The notes under the pieces are model-generated. The model did no database searches. It was not told where the DNA came from and saw only the letters and a list, made by a program, of their open reading frames with translations. From Actinomycetes bacterium (GTDB lineage Bacteria > Actinomycetota > Actinomycetes > Propionibacteriales > Propionibacteriaceae), in the NCBI GenBank assembly GCA_023393755.1, contig JAEXCA010000168.1, forward strand, positions 1-8,785: a stretch of 8,785 nt of DNA, in the 5' to 3' direction. Each line of letters starts with the position of its first letter. Positions within the stretch are counted from its first letter, which is position 1. This document shows positions 1 through 6,370 of the stretch, piece after piece. The translations under genes and the position numbers were made by a program.

Positions 1-12
1 CCCCCCCCCCCC
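1..12. repeat. Run of 12 C residues at the left edge
   Basis: The window opens with an unbroken tract of 12 cytosines followed by a short G-rich stretch. Nothing coding extends into it. Such a tract at the exact edge may be a contig end, a tailing or assembly artefact, or a real homopolymer in the intergenic DNA downstream of the GH1 gene. The sequence alone does not distinguish these. Confidence 0.6.
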
Positions 13-15
13 GCG

Positions 16-38
16 GGGGCCCTCGGCGGTTGGGCCCC
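16..38 (-). terminator. Candidate GC hairpin terminator of the bgl operon
   Basis: A perfect 7-bp inverted repeat, GGGGCCC (16-22) and GGGCCCC (32-38), encloses a 9-nt loop. It lies about 40 bases past the GH1 stop codon on the minus strand. There is no U-tract after it, as is common for terminators in high-G+C actinobacteria. The position fits the end of the bglG-bglF-GH1 transcript, but the role is inferred from position and symmetry only. Confidence 0.45.
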
Positions 39-78
39 GACGCGGCACGGACACTGCTCGCCAGGGCAGGGTTTGTCG

Positions 79-1541
79 CTACAGCTCCGCGCCGTTGGAG
101 GCGATGACCTTCCGGTACCACGCGAAGGAGTCCTTCTTGAACCTCCGGTAGGTTCCGTTGCCGTAGTCGTCGGCATCGACGTAGATGAAGCCGTAGCGCT
201 TCCGCATTTCGTTGGTACCGCAGCTGACCAGGTCGATGGCCGTCCAGGGGGTGTAGCCCAGGATCTCCACGCCGTCGCCGATTGCCTCGCCCATCGCCGC
301 GATGTGCTGACGGAGGTAGTCGATGCGGTAGGGGTCGTGGACGATGCCCTCCTCGTCCGGACCCTGGTCCATCGCGCCCAGGCCGTTCTCCAGGACGAAC
401 AGGGGCACCTGGTAGCGGTCGTAGAGCCGGTTGAGGGTGATGCGCAGGCCCAGCGGGTCGATGGGCCAGTTCCACTCGGTCGTCGGGACGTGGGGGTTGG
501 GTTCGGAGTCGACGAGATTGCCCGACACCCGCTGCCCGGACGGGTCGTGTCTGGCCACATACGTGCAGTAGTAGCTGAACCCGATGAAGTCGGCCGTGTT
601 CTCCCTGATCACCGCCGCGTCCTCCGACGAGATCTCGAGCTCGACCTCGCGCTCGGCGAACACCCGCTTCATGTAGCGCGGGTAGCTGCCTCGCACCGAC
701 ACGTCCAGGAAGTAGGTGTTCAGCTGATCGTCGCGCAGGGCGGTGAACTGGTCCTGCGGGGCGCAGGTCGCGGCGTAGTTCTCCAAGCGGGCGATCATGC
801 AGCCGAAGCGGATGTCGGGACGTACCGTGCGGCCGTGCCAGGTGATCCGTGCCGCGGCCACGAACTGGTGGTGCAGCGCGGTGAACTGGGCGGTGGCGAG
901 GTTGGCCGACGTCATCCGCTCCTCGAGGATCCCGGCACCGATGTACGGGGAGAAGACGGTCATGTTGAGTTCGTTGAAGACGACCCAGTACTTCACCTCG
1001 TCGTGGAACTCGTCGAGGATGGTGGTTCCGTACTTGACGAACAGGTCGATCGTCTCCCGCGACTCCCAGCCGTTGAGCCGGTCGACCACCTCAACCGGCA
1101 TCTCGTAGTGGCTCATGGTGACCAGTGGCTCGATGCCGTACCTGGCGCACTCGGCGAAGACCCGATGGTAGAAGTCGAGACCGGCCTGGTTCGGCTCCGC
1201 CTCGAATCCGGTCGGGAAGATCCGCGGCCAGCTGATCGACAGCCGGAACACCTTCAGGCCCAGCTCCGCGAAGAGCCGGATGTCCTCGACGTAGTGATGG
1301 TAGAAGTCGACGCCGCGACGCTTCGGGAAGTTCCCTGGGGCCGATCCGTCCTTGAAGCGGTCGAACTCCGTGGCGTCGACGTCGGTGGTCTGCAGGCGGC
1401 GTCCGGGTCGCTCGTCCTTCTCGAAGAAGGGAACGACGTCGAAACAGCTCATGCCTTTCCGCCCTGGTCGTAGCCTCCCTCCACCTGGTTGGCGGCGGTG
1501 GCTGCTCCCCAGAGGAAGCCGTCGGGGAATGTCGTGGTCAC
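79..1541 (-). CDS. 6-phospho-beta-glucosidase, GH1 family, interrupted by a frameshift near its N-terminus
   Basis: Cytoplasmic hydrolase that would split the 6-phospho-beta-glucosides made by the PTS permease upstream. The true start is the GTG at 1541, whose GTGA overlaps the bglF stop and which has AAGGA 8 nt upstream. It gives VTTTFPDGFLWGAATAANQV, the standard GH1 N-terminus. After 29 codons, at GGAAAGGCATGA, the frame meets a TGA. The family sequence resumes at once in the -1 frame (MSCFDVVPFF) and runs to TAG at 79. One extra G would give the expected GGKG-MSCFDV and a 487-residue protein, normal for GH1. The acid/base Glu sits in VFNELN (about residue 191) and the nucleophile in LENG (about 385). 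A C-terminal KRYGFIYVD segment is typical of the 6-phospho subfamily and carries the Lys and Tyr that bind phosphate. If the lesion is real, the longest product begins at ATG 1452 and lacks the first beta-strand and the glucose-site Gln. Confidence 0.9.
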
Positions 1542-2833
1542 GCTGATTGTCCTTTCGTTGAAGCCTGGTTCGGGGTGCTGGCGGCGGCCGGCGTGGCGTA
1601 GGGAACGGTCACTCGTGCGACGGACGTCCGGCGGCTGACCCGGTGACCGCTCGGTACGAGTTGCTCCTCATTGGCCGGTTCGGTGTTGGTGAGCGCGAGG
1701 ATGACCGTGTTGTCCACGCCACGCCGGCGGAGGTCGTCGAGGTCGACGACGAGCAGTTCGTCCCCGGCGTTGACCAGTTGCCCCTGGCGGACCTTCACGT
1801 CGAACGGCGCTCCACCGAGCTTGACGGTGTCGATTCCGATGTGGAGCAGGATCTCGACCCCATCACTGGTCTTCAGCCCAACTGCGTGTTTGGTCTCCGC
1901 GATCAGGGTCACCTCTGCGCTTGCGGGGGCGATGATGGAGCCGTTCCTTGGGCTGAACGCCATCGACGGACCCATCAGCTGGCCGGAGAAGACGGCGTCC
2001 CCGACCTGGCTGAGATCCACCACCACGCCGTCCGCCACGGGGGCGTGAAGGACGAGGCGGCCGTCGACACTGACGCCCCGGGCAGCCTGCTCGGTGTCAT
2101 GGGCGGACTTGTCCCGCCACCAGACCGCGGTGACGGCGAAGGCGGCAGCGAAGGCGCCCAGCGCCGCCAGCAGGATTCCCACCAGCGAGCTACCCCCGGC
2201 CGGATCGAGATAGGTGGGGATGGAGAGGATGCTCGGCATGGCGTAGGCGTAGGCGCGCACCCCGAAGAGATAGCCGAGCGCGCCACCGGTGCCGGAACCG
2301 ATCAGGGCAGCGATGAAGGGCTTCTTGAGCGGAAGGTTGACTCCGAACAGGGCCGGCTCGGTGATGCCGATGAACGCGGTGATGCCGGTCGAGAGGGCGG
2401 TTGCCTTCAGGTTGGTCTCCCGCGCCTTCACGAAGACGGCCGTGGCGGCGCCGGAGATGGCCATGGTCTGGAAGAAGAAGAGCGGCAGGATGTAGTCATA
2501 GCCGGTGGCCTGGAGGCTCCCGATGATCATCGGGCCGAGCACCTGGTGCATCCCCAGCAGGACAAGCGCGGGAAGGGAGGCGCCGACGACCGTGCTCGCG
2601 ACGAACCCGGAGGCCTCGAAGATCCAGGTGATGCCTCCCCCGAGGGCGTTGCCGGCGTAGTAGCCGAGCGGTCCGAGCGCGATCAGCGTGATGGGAATGA
2701 CGATCAGCAGGCTGAGCAGTGGCACGAGAATGATCCTGAGCGCCTTCCGAACGACCTGGTCGAGGAGGCGATGGACGTGGCTGAGCAACCACACCGCCAG
2801 AAGGATCGAGATGACGGAACTCGCGTAGCTCAT
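1538..2833 (-). CDS. bglF: BglF, C-terminal part: EIIC second half plus EIIA of the beta-glucoside PTS permease
   Basis: This is the downstream piece of a split EIIBCA permease. Residues about 1-230 are hydrophobic membrane segments of EIIC, including the hallmark GITEP motif (about 156-160), which lies in the sugar-binding region of the family. A short polar linker follows, then an EIIA domain (about 255-400). The EIIA domain has the paired histidines spaced 15 residues apart, H316 (TKHAVGL) and H331 (LLHIGIDTVKL); the latter is the phosphorylation site by homology with EIIA-Glc and E. coli BglF. The frame starts at ATG 2833, overlapping the stop of the upstream piece as ATGA, with no Shine-Dalgarno sequence in front. 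The start lies mid-domain, so it is not a natural gene start; the two pieces are one gene with a frameshift. The 3' end overlaps the GH1 start by 4 bases, implying translational coupling. Confidence 0.9.
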   Translation of the reverse strand: MSYASSVISILLAVWLLSHVHRLLDQVVRKALRIILVPLLSLLIVIPITLIALGPLGYYAGNALGGGITWIFEASGFVASTVVGASLPALVLLGMHQVLGPMIIGSLQATGYDYILPLFFFQTMAISGAATAVFVKARETNLKATALSTGITAFIGITEPALFGVNLPLKKPFIAALIGSGTGGALGYLFGVRAYAYAMPSILSIPTYLDPAGGSSLVGILLAALGAFAAAFAVTAVWWRDKSAHDTEQAARGVSVDGRLVLHAPVADGVVVDLSQVGDAVFSGQLMGPSMAFSPRNGSIIAPASAEVTLIAETKHAVGLKTSDGVEILLHIGIDTVKLGGAPFDVKVRQGQLVNAGDELLVVDLDDLRRRGVDNTVILALTNTEPANEEQLVPSGHRVSRRTSVARVTVPYATPAAASTPNQASTKGQSA

Positions 2834-3468
2834 GAGGGGAGTGAGAGCGGTCCGAAGGCCAGCGAGGTCGTGCCGTCCGCCAGGCCGTTCATCACGGTCG
2901 GGTACAGCAGGCTGCCGGCGACCACGATCGCCAGATACTCGTTGGTCTTGAGGCGACGGGCCGACGAGACCGCGAGGAGGAACGGCAGGAACCAGAACGT
3001 GGCGTCCGCGATGATGTTGAGCAGGGCGTAGAGCGGGCTGTCGACGCTTACCCAGCCCAGCGTCGTCAGCAGGGCTTTGATGCTCTTCATCATGCCGCCG
3101 CCCACCAGCGCCGGCAGGATGGGAACGAAGACCCCGCCGAAGAAGCCTGTGATTCGGTCGAGGATCGAGCCCTTCGCGGAGACGCCGGTGCGGGAATCCC
3201 CTGCCGCGCCATCCGATTCATAGTGGGTCATGAAGTTGTCGAAGGCATTCTTGACGTCCGGGCCAATGATGACCTGCAACTCGCCGCCGCTCATCTGGGC
3301 GCCACCGGCTCCCGGTAGACGGCCGATCTTCGCGGTGTCGATGCCGCTGGCGTCCTTCAACTCCAGGCGAAGTCGAGTGATGCAGTGGTAGACCTGCGTG
3401 ATGTTCCCCGACCCGCCGACCTCCTTCAGCAACTGAATGGACAGCGGATCGTAGTTGGTGATTGCCAT
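2830..3468 (-). CDS. bglF: BglF, N-terminal part: EIIB plus first half of EIIC
   Basis: First piece of the beta-glucoside-specific PTS permease, which imports and phosphorylates aryl-beta-glucosides or cellobiose-like sugars. The EIIB domain occupies residues 1-85; its phosphorylated cysteine is C29 in the motif HCITRLRLELKD. EIIC begins near residue 102 (ILDRITGFFGGVFVPILPAL) and is cut after GPLSLPS by a TGA at 2830. The homologous sequence continues one base out of frame (SYASSVISILLAVW). Adding one C to the CCCC run at 2836-2839 would join the halves as SLPLMSYASSV and give about 643 residues, normal for EIIBCA. I chose ATG 3468, with AAGGAG 4 nt upstream, rather than the in-frame TTG at 3486, which lies inside the terminator U-tract. 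Expression should depend on antitermination at the hairpin just upstream. Confidence 0.9.
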   Translation of the reverse strand: MAITNYDPLSIQLLKEVGGSGNITQVYHCITRLRLELKDASGIDTAKIGRLPGAGGAQMSGGELQVIIGPDVKNAFDNFMTHYESDGAAGDSRTGVSAKGSILDRITGFFGGVFVPILPALVGGGMMKSIKALLTTLGWVSVDSPLYALLNIIADATFWFLPFLLAVSSARRLKTNEYLAIVVAGSLLYPTVMNGLADGTTSLAFGPLSLPS

Positions 3469-3484
3469 TTCTCTCCTTCTCAAC

Positions 3485-3520
3485 AAAAAACCCCGCTCTC
3501 CATCGAAGGAAGAAGCGAGG
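3485..3520 (-). terminator. Intrinsic terminator in the bglG-bglF intergenic region
   Basis: On the minus strand CCTCGCT (3520-3514) pairs with AGCGGGG (3497-3491), with one G-U wobble; the inner bases TCTTCC and TGGAGA extend the stem with a bulge. Six T residues follow directly (3490-3485). This is a textbook Rho-independent terminator placed before the bglF ribosome binding site, where BglG-type antitermination acts in bgl operons. Confidence 0.85.
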
Positions 3521-3544
3521 TCAAGCCAACTGAATGTAACTCCC
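3517..3544 (-). promoter_or_regulatory. Candidate ribonucleic antiterminator (RAT) for BglG before bglF
   Basis: The minus-strand segment starting GGGAGTTACATTCAG and ending GGCTTGACCTC resembles the known RAT pattern (GG..GTTACTG - loop - CAGGC....ACC) in order, spacing and total length of about 28 nt. Its last bases (CCTC) are the 5' arm of the following terminator, exactly the overlap expected if RAT and terminator are mutually exclusive. Several consensus positions differ, so the assignment rests on placement plus partial match. Confidence 0.55.
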
Positions 3545-3559
3545 GGTATGAAGTTGTCG

Positions 3560-3575
3560 CGGGTTTGTGGACCCG
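3560..3575 (-). other. Small hairpin after the bglG stop codon
   Basis: CGGGT and ACCCG form a perfect 5-bp stem with a 6-nt loop starting 4 nt after the bglG stop. It has no U-tract. It could stabilise the bglG 3' end or be incidental. Confidence 0.3.
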
Positions 3576-3579
3576 TCCT

Positions 3580-4431
3580 TTACGTCGTGCGAGGCGGCCC
3601 CAGACCGGAGGTGAAGTCGTGGATGTAGATGAGGAGGTATCCCCGCTCGGCGTCGCCCACCTCCCTGGCGAAGGCGCCCCGCAGATAGCCGCAAATGCTG
3701 TCGACGGTGTCCCGCGTGAGCGCCGAGGCCTGCTGGTACACCACGTGGAAGAGGTCCGTGTGGGTGTCCTCCAGACCGGTGTCGGGTTGCTGCATGCGGT
3801 TGATGAGGAACCGGAGGTGTGTCACGACCCGCGAGTACTTCAGCGTGGTCCGGTCGAGCGGCCGGTTCAGTCGGTACTCGAGGATGCTCACCACCTTGGG
3901 GACGTGCTCGGTGGCATCCATCGTGGAACGGATGCCCTGGGCGTCCTGGTTGTTGATGAAGTGGAGTGCGATCGCGGTCGCCTCCGCGTGTGGCACCACG
4001 AGCCTCAGCTCGCTCTCCGCGAGTCGTTGGATCGTCAGCTTCGCCGCTTCGTACTCGGCCGGGTAGGTCTTCTTGACGATCCAGCGGAATGGATGCTCTT
4101 CGTCCAGGTATCTGCCAGGAAGATAGTTGCGCAGGTGGTCGACGAGCGAGAACACCATGCTGCTCCGGAACGAGTAGCCCAGCCTGCCGCCGATTTCGTC
4201 GACGATTTCCTTCACCACGGCAAGGTCGCGGCTGTCGAGCTTCTCCAGGAGACCCAGGTTCAGTCGTTCCAGTTCGGCGCTGGTTAACGGGAAGGTCGTC
4301 GAGATCCTGCTTTCGTCAACGGCGTCGCCCGGCTTCTTTCCGTACCCGCAGCCAGAGCCGATCACAACGACCTGGCGCCCCAGGTGCTCAGCCAGGACGA
4401 TGCTGTTGTTGTAGCACTTGATAACCTTCAT
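3580..4431 (-). CDS. bglG: BglG/LicT-family transcriptional antiterminator (CAT-PRD1-PRD2)
   Basis: RNA-binding regulator that would bind RAT elements in the bgl leader and prevent termination when beta-glucosides are present. The 283 residues match the family length. The CAT RNA-binding domain spans about 1-55 (MKVIKCYNNSIVLAEHLGRQ start, then GKKPGD). PRD1 follows at about 65-165 with H99 (LVDHL) and H157 (ALHFIN), and PRD2 at about 170-280 with H205 (VVTHLRF) and H271 (IYIHDF). All four regulatory histidines phosphorylated by BglF or HPr in relatives are therefore present. The CAT domain is unusual: where relatives have NNN and GRG(L/I)xF, this protein has NNS and GSGCGY, so an RNA-contact Arg is replaced. 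It carries a TTA leucine codon (Leu49), rare in high-GC actinomycetes. I chose ATG 4431 over the adjacent TTG 4434; AAGGA lies 11 or 8 nt upstream respectively, so TTG remains possible. Confidence 0.93.
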   Translation of the reverse strand: MKVIKCYNNSIVLAEHLGRQVVVIGSGCGYGKKPGDAVDESRISTTFPLTSAELERLNLGLLEKLDSRDLAVVKEIVDEIGGRLGYSFRSSMVFSLVDHLRNYLPGRYLDEEHPFRWIVKKTYPAEYEAAKLTIQRLAESELRLVVPHAEATAIALHFINNQDAQGIRSTMDATEHVPKVVSILEYRLNRPLDRTTLKYSRVVTHLRFLINRMQQPDTGLEDTHTDLFHVVYQQASALTRDTVDSICGYLRGAFAREVGDAERGYLLIYIHDFTSGLGPPRTT

Positions 4432-4453
4432 CAATCACACTGTCCTTGTGCGC

Positions 4454-4506
4454 AAAAAAACGCCACCCCGCAGCCACGCACTCCTGTGCCCGACTACAAG
4501 ATGACG
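4454..4506 (-). terminator. Leader terminator upstream of bglG
   Basis: On the minus strand a 15-nt arm, CGTCATCTTGTAGTC (4506-4492), pairs fully, with several G-U wobbles, with GGCTGCGGGGTGGCG ending at 4461. The apex contains an inner GCAC-AGGA-GTGC hairpin. Seven T residues follow (4460-4454). This gives bglG its own attenuator, so the operon has two terminators flanking bglG as in E. coli bgl. Confidence 0.7.
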
Positions 4507-4530
4507 CTCATTCGATGACGCTAGCTTGTA
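4495..4530 (-). promoter_or_regulatory. Candidate antiterminator pairing in the bglG leader, with a repeated 9-mer
   Basis: TACAAG (4530-4525) is perfectly complementary to CTTGTA (4500-4495), which lies in the 5' arm of the leader terminator, so the two foldings exclude each other. Between them the 9-mer AGCGTCATC occurs twice (4522-4514 and 4508-4500), 14 nt apart. A canonical RAT consensus is not evident here. An antitermination role is inferred from the competing structure and from BglG being the first gene. Confidence 0.4.
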
Positions 4531-4541
4531 TCCTGCGAGGG

Positions 4542-4570
4542 AAGTTATCAGGGTGGTTCCGGGTTGTCAA
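4542..4570 (-). promoter_or_regulatory. Candidate promoter of the bgl operon
   Basis: A perfect -35 hexamer TTGACA (4570-4565) is followed after 17 bp by TAACTT (4547-4542), a moderate -10. Transcription would start near 4535, just before the structured leader, leaving about 100 nt of untranslated RNA before bglG. The -10 match is only partial. Confidence 0.5.
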
Positions 4571-4780
4571 TGTTCATATCGGGGCGGCATTGGTGGCCCC
4601 GATCGCCGGTGATCGTGTCGCCATCCACTCCCGGATCGTGCCGCTGCCCGGTCACGTCCCGACCTCCGACTACACCGACGGCGAACTCGCCCGTCGCTCC
4701 CGCCCGGGGGTGTAGCCGACCGCACACCGTGCGGGCCGGCACGGGGTCGGACGCTGCGGCCGTCGCCGTTGACCGACTCG

Positions 4781-4851
4781 ACAAATCGACCTCCAGATGT
4801 GCCTCCTCCCGCCCAATCGGGCTCGAAACGGTAATCCAGAGGTCGATTTGT
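4781..4851. repeat. 13-bp perfect inverted repeat with nested hairpin
   Basis: ACAAATCGACCTC (4781-4793) is exactly complementary to GAGGTCGATTTGT (4839-4851). The 45-nt interval contains a second small stem, GCCC-AATC-GGGC (4811-4822). No T-run follows on either strand, so it is not a standard terminator. Two operator half-sites flanking a promoter, or a structured RNA or DNA element, are possible. It does not resemble the TGGTCTAGACCA-like DasR sites known near chitin genes. Confidence 0.6.
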
Positions 4852-4887
4852 TCACGCCTGCGCCGAACCGGCCGCGGCCGGAGGGGA

Positions 4888-4893
4888 TAGGCT
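4888..4893 (+). promoter_or_regulatory. Candidate -10 element for a leaderless GH20 mRNA
   Basis: TAGGCT fits the actinobacterial TANNNT -10 pattern and ends 7 nt before the GTG start, which would place transcription initiation on the start codon itself. No good -35 is visible. The only Shine-Dalgarno-like stretch (GGAGGGG, 4880-4886) lies 14 nt from the start, longer than usual. Confidence 0.4.
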
Positions 4894-4900
4894 CCGAGCC

Positions 4901-6370
4901 GTGCCACTGTCATTGGTTCCGCTTCCCGTTCGCGTCGAGCTGGACGGCGGCCAACTCCAGTTGGACGGTGACGTCGGACTTCAGGCGGCGCCCGAGGTCA
5001 TCGCCGCGTGGTTGCGGGCGCACACCGGGCTGCCGCTGGACGGCAGTGCCACGTCCATCCGTTTCGGGCTGGGGTGGGACGGCCCGCCGGAGTCCTACCG
5101 GTTGACGATCACGCCCGGCGGGGTCCGGGCCGAGGCGGCGGACGAGGCTGGGCTGTTCCACGCCGGCTGCACCCTGGAGCAACTCCTCACCCGCCACCGG
5201 GACGGCTGGGCGCTGCCCACCGGCGTGATCGAGGACGCCCCGCGGTTCGGCCACCGCGGCGCGATGCTGGACGTGGCCAGGCACTTCTTCGACGTCGCCA
5301 CCGTCAAGCGCCTGATCGACCAGCTCGCCCGGCTGAAGCTGAACGTGCTCCACCTGCACCTGTCGGACGACCAGGGCTGGCGGATCGAGATCGCCTCCCG
5401 CCCCGAGCTCACCGCGCGCCCGGGCACCGGCCACTACACCCGGACGGACTACGCCGACCTGGTCGACTACGCCGCCGCCCGGCAGCTCACCATCGTCCCC
5501 GAGATCGACCTGCCCGGCCACACCCACGCCGTCGGGCTCGCCTACCCCGACCTGGTCGAACCGCCCGCGCTGAACCCGCAGACCCTGGAGAGCATCGGCG
5601 CCACCGACGGCGTGATCCCCGAAGCCGGCCGGCCGTTCACCGGAATGGGCGTCGGGTTCTCCTCGCTGCGGATCGGCCACGAGCCGACCTACGAGTTCGT
5701 GGCGGACGTGCTGGGCGAGCTCGCCGCGCTCACCCCCGGGCCCTACCTGCACATCGGCGGGGACGAGTGCCACGGCACGCCGCCGGCGGCCTTCGCCGCG
5801 TTCCTGCAGCGGGTCACCCGGATCGTCGCCGGGCTGGGCAAGCTCCCGATCGCCTGGCACGAGGCGGGCGCCGTCCCCGGGCTGGCGCCGGGCACGGTCG
5901 GGCAGTACTGGGGTTTCCGGGTTCCGGACGACGCCGCGGCCGCCTGCGCCCGCCGGCTGGTCGAGGCCGGCTCGCGGCTGGTCCTCTCGCCGGCCGACGC
6001 CATCTACCTCGACATGCAGCACGCCGCCGGCGAGCCGGGGCGGGACTGGGCGGACGGCCCGACCGGCCTTCCCGACAGCTACGACTGGGAGCCCGCCGGC
6101 CTCATCCCCGGCGTCGGCGAAGCCGACATCCTCGGTGTCGAGGCCGCGCTGTGGACCGAGCAGGTGACCACTCCGGCCGAGATCGATGCCCTGCTCTTCC
6201 CCCGGCTGGCCGCGGTCGCCGAGATCGCCTGGTCGGCGCCCGCGGGGACGCCGGGACGCAGCTGGCCGGAGTTCCGGCGCCGGGTCGCCGGCCTGGCGCC
6301 CGGGTGGCGGGCGCAGGGCGTCGGCTTCACCCCGGTGCCCGAGGTGGACTGGGCCACCGGGCGTCCGTGA
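4901..6370 (+). CDS. Cytoplasmic beta-N-acetylhexosaminidase, GH20 family
   Basis: Intact 489-residue enzyme that removes terminal beta-linked GlcNAc or GalNAc by substrate-assisted catalysis. An N-terminal GH20b-like domain spans about 1-115, followed by the TIM barrel. Family motifs are in order: RGAMLDVARHFF (about 119-130), HLHLSDDQGWRIE (151-163), EIDLPGH (201-207), and the catalytic pair D288-E289 in HIGGDECHG. Also present are WHE (319-321), the substrate-site Trp in ALWTEQ (about 418) and AEIAWS near the end. There is no signal peptide or lipobox, so it should act on imported oligosaccharides such as chitobiose rather than on chitin outside the cell. The GTG at 4901 is used because the protein then begins with the usual PLPV segment of the family. 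It is divergent from the bgl operon and followed by the operon starting near 6415, probably a separate regulatory unit. Confidence 0.95.
   Translation: MPLSLVPLPVRVELDGGQLQLDGDVGLQAAPEVIAAWLRAHTGLPLDGSATSIRFGLGWDGPPESYRLTITPGGVRAEAADEAGLFHAGCTLEQLLTRHRDGWALPTGVIEDAPRFGHRGAMLDVARHFFDVATVKRLIDQLARLKLNVLHLHLSDDQGWRIEIASRPELTARPGTGHYTRTDYADLVDYAAARQLTIVPEIDLPGHTHAVGLAYPDLVEPPALNPQTLESIGATDGVIPEAGRPFTGMGVGFSSLRIGHEPTYEFVADVLGELAALTPGPYLHIGGDECHGTPPAAFAAFLQRVTRIVAGLGKLPIAWHEAGAVPGLAPGTVGQYWGFRVPDDAAAACARRLVEAGSRLVLSPADAIYLDMQHAAGEPGRDWADGPTGLPDSYDWEPAGLIPGVGEADILGVEAALWTEQVTTPAEIDALLFPRLAAVAEIAWSAPAGTPGRSWPEFRRRVAGLAPGWRAQGVGFTPVPEVDWATGRP

Larger units (their letters stand above)
4571..4900. other. 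Non-coding divergent intergenic region
   Basis: No convincing gene lies between the bgl promoter and the GH20 start. Short open frames here lack ribosome binding sites and recognisable similarity. The region contains a compact palindrome CCGCAC-ACC-GTGCGG (4720-4734), the long inverted repeat at 4781-4851, and a GC palindrome CCGGCCGCGGCCGG (4869-4882). It probably carries control sites for the divergent operons. Confidence 0.6.

Noticed and set aside
73..1473. Long plus-strand open frame antisense to the GH1 gene (466 codons)
   Set aside because: Its translation is Val/Asp/Gly/Arg-rich shadow sequence with no family motif, while the opposite strand gives a clear GH1 enzyme. High GC suppresses stop codons in antisense frames.
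2830..2842. Canonical programmed -1 frameshift signal at the bglF break
   Set aside because: CCC can re-pair, but there is no X-XXY-YYZ heptamer and the other break sites do not share one; a missing base in a homopolymer is simpler.
1643..3031. Long plus-strand open frame over bglF
   Set aside because: Low-complexity Glu/Gly/Arg/Asp shadow of the permease gene; no domain or ribosome binding site.
3469..3486. TTG at 3486 as bglF start, adding six residues
   Set aside because: It lies within the terminator U-tract and before the Shine-Dalgarno sequence; ATG 3468 has ideal spacing.
3385..4287. Plus-strand open frame across the bglG-bglF junction
   Set aside because: It runs over the terminator region and antisense to bglG with no recognisable product; bglG has all family motifs.
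4781..4851. DasR (dre) operator or transposon end for the 13-bp repeat
   Set aside because: The arms do not resemble the TGGTCTAGACCA-like core, and no transposase or target duplication is present.
4446..4913. Short open frames on both strands in the intergenic region
   Set aside because: They overlap the leader terminator, promoter or inverted repeat, lack ribosome binding sites and show no similarity pattern.
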